The translations under genes were made by a program, and so were the position numbers. A stretch of 64,000 nucleotides of DNA from PLanc-01 sp035342095. GTDB taxonomy: Bacteria > Planctomycetota > Phycisphaerae > Sedimentisphaerales > Anaerobacaceae. Every line of letters starts with the position of its first letter. Positions within the stretch are counted from its first letter, which is position 1. This document shows positions 17,326 through 24,541 of the stretch, in pieces. The notes below the pieces were generated by a model, which ran no database searches, was not told the DNA's origin, and worked only from the letters and a program-made list of their open reading frames with translations. Where the stretch lies: positions 1 through 64,000 of the forward strand of contig DAOQWL010000001.1 in the NCBI GenBank assembly GCA_035342095.1, in the 5' to 3' direction.

Positions 17326-17458
17326 TAGTACGCCGTCCACGTTAATTTGGGGACCGGCCAAGTCTGTGTCGAGGGCATCTTGCCCTCGAATCGCGGGCAG
17401 GATGCCCGCGACACGCTATGCTAATCGTGCCTATCATTTCAAGATGGACGGCGTAGTA
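17326..17458. repeat. MITE-like element with TACTACGCCGTCCA-type inverted ends, copy 1
   Basis: The ends TAGTACGCCGTCCA and TGGACGGCGTAGTA are inverted with one mismatch. The interior is a double hairpin (GAGGGCATCTTGCCCTC and GCGGGCAGGATGCCCGC). A GTGGGGTGCGTATCACGCACC motif follows the right end. Related copies lie at 32212-32370 and 48070-48220. There is no coding potential. Confidence 0.7.
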
Positions 17459-17503
17459 GTAGTGGGGTGCGTATCACGCACCGTTCATTTGGATACTGTC
17501 CGC

Positions 17504-20500
17504 TCAAGGCGAGGAACCTCGTTTGGCTGCGGGATCTGTCTCTGGAATCGCTCCAAGATCTATGGTCAGCTTGTACCAGCCGGAGCGGGTCATGTCCAAC
17601 AGGTGTGGGCCATGCACGATCCGCCAGTCGTCGGCATACCGGCCTTCGCCTTTCCGCCCGATCAGCGTGTATTGCACGGTCTTGTACATCGCCATCATGG
17701 ATTGGCTTCGGAACCTCTCGACCTCCTCGCCGTTCGGATCGTAGATCACGAATTCCTCGTCGCGCGGCACCTCGCCCACTGTCAGCCCCAAACGTGAATC
17801 GACCACCTCGGCGTTGAACAGGATCTCTTCGATCCTGCCGGTAGACGACGTGGGTCGATACTCCAGGCGCCATCCGTCCGGCAGCGGACTGCCCTGGCGC
17901 AGCTCCTTCGGCAGCGTGATCGTCGGCAACGTGCGTCTCACCGTCATCGTGCCGGCGGCCTGCCTGGTCTTGGCCAGTTTCTCGAATGGGAACACGGCCA
18001 CGCCCTCCCAGGGATACTTGCGATCTGTCGGCAGATCGATGCAGAGGTGGACGCCCTCCCTGTGGGCGGCGAGTGCCTCTCGTTGCGTGTCCTCGATGCG
18101 CAGCACGAAATACCCCTCGTCATCCACCTGGGCGAGTTCTGTGCTTCTGCCTTTCATGACCAGTGCGATCCGGGTGCGTGCCCCCGGCCTGGGAGCCGGC
18201 TGGAGCACTGCCGGCGTGCCGTCTGTGAACAGGACGCGGCCATAGAAGACATTGCCGTCGGCCAATTGGAGAGGCGGGCTGATCGTCTTTGCGAGTCGAG
18301 GGGCAGCACCGGTTTCCGAGACAAGATGCGCCGTCACGAAGATCGCGACTTCCTTCGCAGATTCGCCGTACCGTGTGCCGGAATCCTGAGCCAACCCTGC
18401 AACGGCCACCGTGCCGCCAGTCTCCACGGTAGCTTTGCTCTTGGCCTGACGACGCGTCACGATGGGAAGGCTGCTGGGACCCTGCTTGGGCTGCAGCACC
18501 TTGGTGATTTCGACCTCCACGTCGAGTGTGATCTCGTTGCCATCACCCACGGTGGGGGTGACCCGCAATGAGGCCCCTGCGAAGAGTCTCTTGCACTCTT
18601 CTCGCCCGCGAGAGGCCTCTTGTGCGGCTTGTTCATCCGCGTAGTGAACCCACTCCTCTGGGAAGGACAACAACTCGGCCGGACGGCCATCCTCTGACGT
18701 CAGTTGAGGAGCGGCCATGATGCGTGCGCGGTTGGCGGTGCCAAGCAGCCGTAGTCTCGCCCAGAACGAATCGCTGGCGGATTGATCTGCCAAGACACCG
18801 ATCCGGATGTCTTTGAACAGATCGCTGTCCATCGGAGTCTGGCCGGGCTGGGGCGTCTGGAAGCCCCATTCAGCACCCAGATTCAACAGGTCGCGGCGCT
18901 CTATCTCCACCACGCGGATGTCCAAGAACACCTGTCGTGGGCGTTGTTCCGCCAGAGTCGCAGATCCATCCGTCGGCATCGAGCCGGGCTCGTTGATCTT
19001 GGATCGTGCGTCTGTGTTCAGGCCCTGCCCGACGGCGCGTTGCGGTCGGATGACTCGTGTCGGGCCGACCAGCAGTATGCGTATGTTGGCACCAGGCGCG
19101 CCCGTGCTCATCCCGAGGATCGCTGTGTACTCGTTGTTTGGAACCACAAGCGTGGAGGCGATCTGCGTGCTCGACGTGTGCGGGCTCGAGTCCATGGAAT
19201 CGTCCATCGCGCGTCGGTCGATGTAGTCGATCTCCAACCGGGTGGCGTCCCGGTCGTCCAGCACGTGGGCATTGGCGGTCAAACGCATACCCCCGTTGGT
19301 GGCATTGGGATCGTCCGGCTCTCCCAGCGAGATGGACGCGGGTTCGTCCGCGAAGGTCAGAATCCTGGGCTTGCTCAATATCGTCGCATAGCCACGCGAG
19401 ATCAGCAGGTCCGTGAGGTCTTTGCTCTTCTCGGGGATCGGCGCGAACCGGGCGAAGACATCCCGCAGGGGCAGCAGGAGTTCCTCCATGAGCGGTGACG
19501 CTGTGGAAGCAGGGGTTGTCCCGCTGTCGGCGGGTGGAATCCTCGTCAGGCAGGGTTTCACCTGGGCCGCGGTGTCTGCGTCGAGCGCACGATCCGCAAC
19601 GATGTCGAGCACCGTGAATGCCAACAGCACCTGTGTGCGAGCGGGCTCGTCTTCCAGAGCCGTGCCTGACTCCACAGCGGCGACCAGGTCCGGCGAAGTC
19701 GCCCGGCGGAACACGCCCATGCCTGGCGGCAGGTGGGTGGCACCGTCTGCGGAAGCCATCGTGGGCACGGCACCCGTCGTCGTGTCAGCATTGATAGCCT
19801 CGGATTCGGGAATGATTGTCGCGAGGATCAACGGCAGTTGAATGCATTCTCTTCCGCTGCTGTCCCGTCGTCTGAGAAGGTTGTCGGCGATTGTGATCCA
19901 CTCATTGTTGGCCGTCAGAACCGTGGTCTTGAGTTCCCATGGGACTTGTCTGCTATTCACATCCTCGATCTTGTAGGAGATGTACATCCGGAGCAGGTCG
20001 ATACTCATCCGAATGGCGTTCTGGTATGGGACGTGCGTAGCGGTCATGGCGCAGCGTACGAAGGTGAATTCGGAATCCTGGGGCAGCGGTTCATCGGGAC
20101 TTGGAATGTCGCCCATCGTGAATTGTAGCGACTCGCCCGACAGGACTGTCACCCGGGGAGCGGACAACGTGCGTGCCACGCAGTCCTTCTGTCGGCGCAG
20201 CAGATCGACGAATTCCCTGGCCCGGCCGGGCGCGGGCATGAATGTGGCGAGCACATCCGCCAGGGGCCGCCGGAGTTCTTCGATGCTCGGCGCAGCGATG
20301 GACTTGCCGTCGTATGCCGGGATACGCACCAGGAGTCCCGCCGCCTCCTCGGCCGTCTGCGGATCGAGCACTGTGTCAGCGTAGAGTTCCGCCAGGACGA
20401 GCGTGACTTGGATTTGAGTCTGGGGTGACTCATTGGGGTCTGCCGCATCGTGACTTTCGGTCGTCGAGGCAGGGGCGGCATCAGCCTGGGGCTTGGACCC

Positions 20501-21598
20501 TTGCGGAGCGTCGCGGTTCAGCGCGAACGCCGCGGGGATCACGAGGCCGACGACGAGCAGCAGGGCGATCAAGCCGGGCAGCCAGGTGAATCGCCGGTCG
20601 TCCACGACCGGTCGGCCCAGCAGGCGGGCGATGCGGGCCATCAGGCTGCCGCCGGAAGCGGCCATCGCCAGCTCGCTGCGACTGTGGCGGATCTCCTCCA
20701 TCGACGCCAAGGCCCTCGCGTATTGGAGCGAGTTGTCGCAAACGCGCACCGCCAGGTCGTCGCAGCAATTCTCCCGCTCGATGCGGATTCGATGGGAGAC
20801 CCACCAGACCGCGGGGTGGTAGAAGCCGAGGATCTCGATCACGGTCTGTAAGATGTTCGCGAGGTAGTCGTGCCGTCGGATGTGGGCCAGCTCGTGGGCG
20901 AGGATCGCGCGCAACTGATCGGGACTCAGGCCCGTCAGGGCGCTGGCGGGCAGGAGGATCGTCGGGGTCAGCCAGCCCACGACGGTGGGGACCTCGACGA
21001 GCGCCGATTCGAGCAGGTTCACCGCCCGATGGACACCGAGACGGGTTGCAAGCTCGTCCAGCGTCGTGTGCAATGCGTCGCCGGCTTCGTGGACCATCCG
21101 GCGTCTCAATTGCTGCAACTGGGCCCAGCCGCCCAGGTGCCAGGCGGACAGGCCGAAGACGCCGACGAGCCAGCCGAGCACGACATAGGGCAGCGCGGGC
21201 TCCAGGGCGGTTGCGAGTCTCTGACGCCAGGGGACCGGCACGATCAGGTCTGCCGCCTCTATCGGGGGCACCCCAGGCAACGGCGGCAACGCATCCACGG
21301 CCTGCATAACGACAGGCGCGGACGTTGTCTCGGGCGTCACGATCTCGGGCAGGGGGCCCGCCTCCGCGTCAGGCCCCGGGATGTCGATGAATTGCATGGT
21401 CACCAGCGGCATCGCCACCATCAGGAGCAGCGTCCCACAGGCGACCGCGTAGCGCAGGTTTGCGGTGGCGCGTCGCAGCAGTCTCAGCAGCAGCGCCAGC
21501 AGCAGGGCAACCGCCATCGCTTGCCACAGGAAGTGTACGAGCGTCCAGCCCAGCCGGACAACCACGCCTTCGGAAAGCAGACCTTGCCACAGTGACAT
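17504..21598 (-). CDS. BlaR1-like M56 metallopeptidase fused to a secretin-like domain
   Basis: 1364-residue membrane protein. The N-terminal 350 residues are an M56/BlaR1 peptidase: several membrane segments (about 17-40, 50-70, 110-130, 340-365) and the zinc motif HELAH near residue 236, followed by ENCCDDLAV. The outside part holds two similar modules (LVLAELYADTVLD and LAFTVLDIVADRALD), then a secretin-like region around 900-1110 (QVFLDIRVVEIERRDLL, a GASLRVTPTV strand and VETGGTVAVAGL), then a carboxypeptidase-regulatory-like beta domain. BlaR1 homologues cleave the BlaI repressor on a signal; here the sensor would be a secretin-type fold rather than a penicillin-binding domain. The start is ATG 21598, with GGGAG inside the end of blaI and two bases between them. 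Confidence 0.85.
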   Translation of the reverse strand: MSLWQGLLSEGVVVRLGWTLVHFLWQAMAVALLLALLLRLLRRATANLRYAVACGTLLLMVAMPLVTMQFIDIPGPDAEAGPLPEIVTPETTSAPVVMQAVDALPPLPGVPPIEAADLIVPVPWRQRLATALEPALPYVVLGWLVGVFGLSAWHLGGWAQLQQLRRRMVHEAGDALHTTLDELATRLGVHRAVNLLESALVEVPTVVGWLTPTILLPASALTGLSPDQLRAILAHELAHIRRHDYLANILQTVIEILGFYHPAVWWVSHRIRIERENCCDDLAVRVCDNSLQYARALASMEEIRHSRSELAMAASGGSLMARIARLLGRPVVDDRRFTWLPGLIALLLVVGLVIPAAFALNRDAPQGSKPQADAAPASTTESHDAADPNESPQTQIQVTLVLAELYADTVLDPQTAEEAAGLLVRIPAYDGKSIAAPSIEELRRPLADVLATFMPAPGRAREFVDLLRRQKDCVARTLSAPRVTVLSGESLQFTMGDIPSPDEPLPQDSEFTFVRCAMTATHVPYQNAIRMSIDLLRMYISYKIEDVNSRQVPWELKTTVLTANNEWITIADNLLRRRDSSGRECIQLPLILATIIPESEAINADTTTGAVPTMASADGATHLPPGMGVFRRATSPDLVAAVESGTALEDEPARTQVLLAFTVLDIVADRALDADTAAQVKPCLTRIPPADSGTTPASTASPLMEELLLPLRDVFARFAPIPEKSKDLTDLLISRGYATILSKPRILTFADEPASISLGEPDDPNATNGGMRLTANAHVLDDRDATRLEIDYIDRRAMDDSMDSSPHTSSTQIASTLVVPNNEYTAILGMSTGAPGANIRILLVGPTRVIRPQRAVGQGLNTDARSKINEPGSMPTDGSATLAEQRPRQVFLDIRVVEIERRDLLNLGAEWGFQTPQPGQTPMDSDLFKDIRIGVLADQSASDSFWARLRLLGTANRARIMAAPQLTSEDGRPAELLSFPEEWVHYADEQAAQEASRGREECKRLFAGASLRVTPTVGDGNEITLDVEVEITKVLQPKQGPSSLPIVTRRQAKSKATVETGGTVAVAGLAQDSGTRYGESAKEVAIFVTAHLVSETGAAPRLAKTISPPLQLADGNVFYGRVLFTDGTPAVLQPAPRPGARTRIALVMKGRSTELAQVDDEGYFVLRIEDTQREALAAHREGVHLCIDLPTDRKYPWEGVAVFPFEKLAKTRQAAGTMTVRRTLPTITLPKELRQGSPLPDGWRLEYRPTSSTGRIEEILFNAEVVDSRLGLTVGEVPRDEEFVIYDPNGEEVERFRSQSMMAMYKTVQYTLIGRKGEGRYADDWRIVHGPHLLDMTRSGWYKLTIDLGAIPETDPAAKRGSSP

Positions 21599-21600
21599 AC

Positions 21601-22053
21601 TTATGCTCCCTCCATTTCGTCCAAAATTTCTCGGATTCGTTTGAGTTCCTTGGGCGAGACCTTTCTCGCGGACAGGGCCCGCATGACGAGTTTCTCCGCG
21701 GAGCCCGCGAAGACCCGGTCGAGCAGGTCCTGGATGAGCTGCTTCTGCGTCCGCTCCTCGGACAGGGCGGGCCGGTAGACGTGTCCGCGTCGGGCGCCGG
21801 CCGAGGCGGCGGGTTGTGGCCCGCGGCTCGTGGCTCGTGACTCGGGGAATTCGGAAGATCCGCCGTCTTCGCGGACGAGCAAGCCCTTTTCCACCATGAT
21901 CTGCATGAGCTTGAGCGTGGTCGTGTAGCCGGTCTGGGAATCGGCGTCGAGGGCCTCGTGGACCTCGCGGACCGTACTCGGTCCTTTCTCCCACAGCACG
22001 CCCAGAATGGCCATTTCCCGATCCGTCGGTCCGCTGCTTTTCTTTCGCGCCAT
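21601..22053 (-). CDS. BlaI/MecI/CopY-family transcriptional repressor (first module)
   Basis: 150-residue winged-helix repressor. The HTH region shows TDREMAILGVLWEKGPSTVREV and GYTTTLKLMQIM; the C-terminal dimerisation helix has LLDRVFAGSAEKLVMRAL. Family members bind palindromic operators as dimers and are inactivated when the partner M56 peptidase acts. Its gene is directly followed by that partner. Residues about 64-89 form an extra Ser/Arg/Ala-rich stretch inserted in the wing, between VRED and GHVYRP, where relatives have only a few residues. Its promoter overlaps two palindromes, so autoregulation is likely. Confidence 0.92.
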   Translation of the reverse strand: MARKKSSGPTDREMAILGVLWEKGPSTVREVHEALDADSQTGYTTTLKLMQIMVEKGLLVREDGGSSEFPESRATSRGPQPAASAGARRGHVYRPALSEERTQKQLIQDLLDRVFAGSAEKLVMRALSARKVSPKELKRIREILDEMEGA

Positions 22054-22101
22054 CGTCGTTCTCCTGGATCGATCCGCGTTGCGTTCGCACTCTATATCGG
22101 C

Positions 22102-22143
22102 AGTCTACGAATGAATTCGTAATACATCAACGAAAAAATTCGT
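22102..22143 (-). promoter_or_regulatory. Promoter and twin operator of the first blaI-M56 operon
   Basis: On the minus strand TTGATG (22125-22130) and TAGACT (22102-22107) are 17 bp apart. A perfect inverted repeat, TACGAAT-GA-ATTCGTA (22106-22121), fills the spacer and reaches the -10. A second one, ACGAA-AAAA-TTCGT (22130-22143), overlaps the -35. Two dyads of one type covering the core promoter fit repression by the BlaI protein encoded downstream. Confidence 0.65.
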
Positions 22144-22162
22144 AGATCGGACAAGTTTTTTG

Positions 22163-22649
22163 GGTTCATCACGGAATTGCGGGGACGCCTGTCGGAAGGA
22201 AGGAACGGACATGTCCGGAATCCGCCCTTCGGGAAAAAGGCCTATGTTCTTCAACGAAATCTTTCAGTTCGATTTCGTTGAAGAATGGTGGCCCGGCCGC
22301 CCCCGGCTGGGAATCGATCACCCCCGAGGGCGGGGGTGCCACGCGACAACGGTTTGAGGGGGCAAAATCGAGCCAAGAGATTTTCCCCCCTCAAAGCAGA
22401 CGCGACCTGCCTTCTTCCCTTCGGGCGGGCAGTTCCCGCTTTGGACCAGCAGCATGGAGGTAGAAGAATCGGTCGCTCGACCGGAGCTTGTCTCGCCGTC
22501 TTTTCCTCCATTTCCATGCTGCTGGCCCAAAGCGCCAAATGCCGGGGGCTTGGGGGCGGCGCCCCCAAATGAAGGCACGTGGAGAACCAACGAGGGCATT
22601 GCGTGTCTCGCAGAGCCGTGCCGATTTCCCCGCAATTCCGTGAAGAACC
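22163..22649. mobile_element. MITE-like element with 22-bp inverted ends, long copy
   Basis: The ends read GGTTCATCACGGAATTGCGG(GG) and its inverse CCCCGCAATTCCGTGAAGAACC with one mismatch. The right part matches the shorter copy at 24174-24474 almost base for base, including an inner inverted pair CCAGCAGCATGG / CCATGCTGCTGG. An extra 200 bp near 22225-22435 holds three further hairpins (22247-22285, 22288-22342, 22353-22395). Both sides show GTTTT, a possible target duplication. There is no transposase. It occupies most of the gap between the first blaI promoter and the coiled-coil gene. Confidence 0.7.
22288..22342. repeat. GC-rich palindromic repeat nested in the long MITE-like copy
   Basis: The sequence GTGGCCCGGCCGCCCCCGGC to GGGCGGGGGTGCCAC is the reverse complement, with few changes, of the 50-bp stretch at 48559-48608 inside holB. 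Its ends are themselves complementary. Confidence 0.65.
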
Positions 22650-22758
22650 GTTTTCTTGCGGGGGAGGAAGGGGGTGCCTCACCGCAGCTACACGCGTGCT
22701 ATCGGGGTTCGCGGAGACACCGGATTGTCATTCCCGCGAAAGCAAGTCAGAGGAAGAC

Positions 22759-22879
22759 GAGCAGATCAGAAGGTGAGAAGGCAAGCGTGGAAAGGGACCG
22801 GACTATCCGACCTTCTCACGTTCTAACCTTCTCACCTTCTTCTGAGGAAGCAACGCCTTACGGCGTCACTACGAACTTG
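22759..22879. repeat. Dispersed hairpin repeats downstream of the coiled-coil gene
   Basis: AGAAGGTGAGAAGG near 22768 pairs with CCTTCTCACCTTCT near 22825. Next to it a motif of about 38 bp, GAGGAAGCAACGCCTTACGG(CGTCAC...), recurs near 48254-48292 with a few changes. Both are non-coding and lie just past the stop of the coiled-coil gene. Confidence 0.5.
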
Positions 22880-24010
22880 CTACCAGCCCCAGGTGCGTCC
22901 GGCGCTGCCCACGGTGCTGCGGTCGCCCTGGGAGAGCATCCAATTCACGGCGTTCTGCGTCCGGGCCTGTTCCGTTTGCAGGTTCTGCACCTGGTCGCCG
23001 AGCTGCCCGACCTGCGCCTGGAGGCCTTCTTCCGCCTGGATTCGCTCCTGCTCGATCCGCCCGACCGTCTGGCCCATCCGCTGCATCTCGGTGCTGAGCC
23101 GCTCGATGTCCCGGCGCAGTTCCTCCGCCAAGGCCCCGGCCCGCTCGCGGAGGACCCGATGCTGCTCGGCCACCTGCTGGATCTGCTCGCGAAGCTCTTC
23201 CTGCCGACGGGCGGACTGCTCCTGGCGAACTGCCAGTTTCTCTTGGAGGACGGCGGATTCCTCCTGGCGGTTCGCCAGCTTCTCCTGTCGTTCGCTCATC
23301 TCCCGCCTCTCGGCCTGGCCTTCCTTGACCGCCTGCTCGGTCCGCTCCACGCGTTCCATGAACACGGCCACACGTCTGGTCATCGCGGTGATCCGCTCGA
23401 TGATCTCCTGCCGCTGGTCTGTGTCCTGCTCCCGCTGTTCGCGGATCTCGCCCAACTCCTGGCGGAGCCCCTCGACGTTCTCCGCTATTCTGCGACGCCA
23501 GGGCTCGATGTGTTCGGGGCCGAAGGGTGGCAGGGGCCTCGGCCCGCCGATTCCCGCTTGTTCCCGCGACGCGCGTTCAAGGGCTTCGAGTTCCCGCTGG
23601 TAGTTTCGCTTCAGGCGTTCGCGTTGCAGCTCCATCGTCTGCGCCGCGGTCTCGCGGATCTGCCTGCGGAGATCCTCAAGCTGGTCGCCCAGTTGCCGTC
23701 GTCGCTCTTGTTGCTCGTTCTCGGATTCCTGGAGCTGCCTCTCGCTGTCGCCGACGGCCTGCTCCAGGCTCTGGCGGCGCTGGTTGAGTTCGTCGATCTG
23801 CTGTTGCCACTGCTGCTCCCACTGGGGTTCCTCGGCCGACGGTGCGGTTTCCGGCGGGGCAACCTGGGGCGCCGGCTCGCCCGACGGTTCCTGGCCGACC
23901 ACGGCGCCCGATGCCCAGATCAGCACGGCGCCGGTGACGAACAGGCACGGAATCCAGATCCCCCCAGCAGTGTGCCGCAACTGTGCGATGGTGTGAAATC
24001 CTTTTCTCAT
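22880..24010 (-). CDS. Exported coiled-coil protein of unknown function
   Basis: 376-residue protein. An N-terminal hydrophobic segment (about residues 14-40, GIWIPCLFVTGAVLIWASG) is a signal peptide or anchor ending before GQEPSGEP. A Pro/Glu linker follows, then nearly continuous coiled coil rich in Gln, Glu and Arg (about residues 65-360), broken once by a Gly/Pro stretch (GGPRPLPPFGPEH). I recognise no enzyme domain. It lies between the two BlaI/M56 modules on the same strand, and its coiled-coil style resembles the exported tail of the second M56 protein, so a role in the same envelope system is plausible but unproven. The ATG at 24010 has GGAG upstream. Confidence 0.75.
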   Translation of the reverse strand: MRKGFHTIAQLRHTAGGIWIPCLFVTGAVLIWASGAVVGQEPSGEPAPQVAPPETAPSAEEPQWEQQWQQQIDELNQRRQSLEQAVGDSERQLQESENEQQERRRQLGDQLEDLRRQIRETAAQTMELQRERLKRNYQRELEALERASREQAGIGGPRPLPPFGPEHIEPWRRRIAENVEGLRQELGEIREQREQDTDQRQEIIERITAMTRRVAVFMERVERTEQAVKEGQAERREMSERQEKLANRQEESAVLQEKLAVRQEQSARRQEELREQIQQVAEQHRVLRERAGALAEELRRDIERLSTEMQRMGQTVGRIEQERIQAEEGLQAQVGQLGDQVQNLQTEQARTQNAVNWMLSQGDRSTVGSAGRTWGW

Positions 24011-24173
24011 GACCTTCTCCTTTCCATAGAGCCTTCGCGGAGCCGTCCGCAGCCGCGCAAACGCGACTGGCAACGGTGTGTCCGCATTACCCATCCTCCG
24101 GCCCTCCTCGGCCGGCTGTTCGCTATTGTACATTCCCTGCCCAGGCGGTGGGAACCAGCAATACCAAATAAAA

Positions 24174-24474
24174 GGTTCATCACGGAATTGCGGGGACGCC
24201 TGTCGGTCGGAAGGAAGAAACGGACATCTCCGGAATCCGCCGCAACGCGGCGGGCATTTTCCGCTTTGGGCCAGCAGCATGGAGGTAGTAGAATCGGTCG
24301 CTCGACCCGAGCTTGTCTCGCCGTCTTTTCCTCCCTTTTCATGCTGCTGGCCCAAAGCGCCAAATGCCGGGGGTTTGGGGGCGGCGCCCCCAAATGAAGG
24401 CACGTGGAGAACAAACGAGGGCATTGCGTGTCTCTCAGAGCCGTGCCGATTTCCCCGCAATTCCGTGAAGAACC
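24174..24474. mobile_element. MITE-like element with 22-bp inverted ends, short copy
   Basis: 301 bp bounded by GGTTCATCACGGAATTGCGG(GG) and its inverse, with an inner perfect inverted pair GGGCCAGCAGCATG / CATGCTGCTGGCCC. It is the compact form of the element at 22163-22649. AAATAA occurs on both sides and may be a target duplication. It lies between the second M56 gene and the coiled-coil gene; the rest of this 531-bp gap is a terminator (24482-24517) and unremarkable sequence. Confidence 0.7.
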
Positions 24475-24481
24475 AAATAAG

Positions 24482-24517
24482 AAGGGCCTCCGCGACGATT
24501 CGCGTCGGGGAGGCCTT
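24482..24517 (-). terminator. Rho-independent terminator after the second M56 gene
   Basis: On the minus strand AAGGCCTCCCCGACG pairs with CGTCGCGGAGGCCCTT around a short loop, followed by CTTCTTATTT. It lies 25 bp past the stop of the M56 gene and would separate it from the coiled-coil gene. Confidence 0.6.
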
Positions 24518-24541
24518 GGCCTGTCGTTCCGTCCGGGAGGC

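Noticed and set aside
21599..22090. In-frame upstream extension of the first M56 gene through blaI
   Set aside because: The extension is Arg/Pro-rich, overlaps blaI in another frame, and the M56 start at 21598 has a good ribosome-binding site and a normal N-terminal membrane segment.
22144..24541. Long frames through the repeat-bearing gaps around the coiled-coil gene
   Set aside because: They run through inverted repeats on both strands and lack starts with ribosome-binding sites; treated as non-coding.
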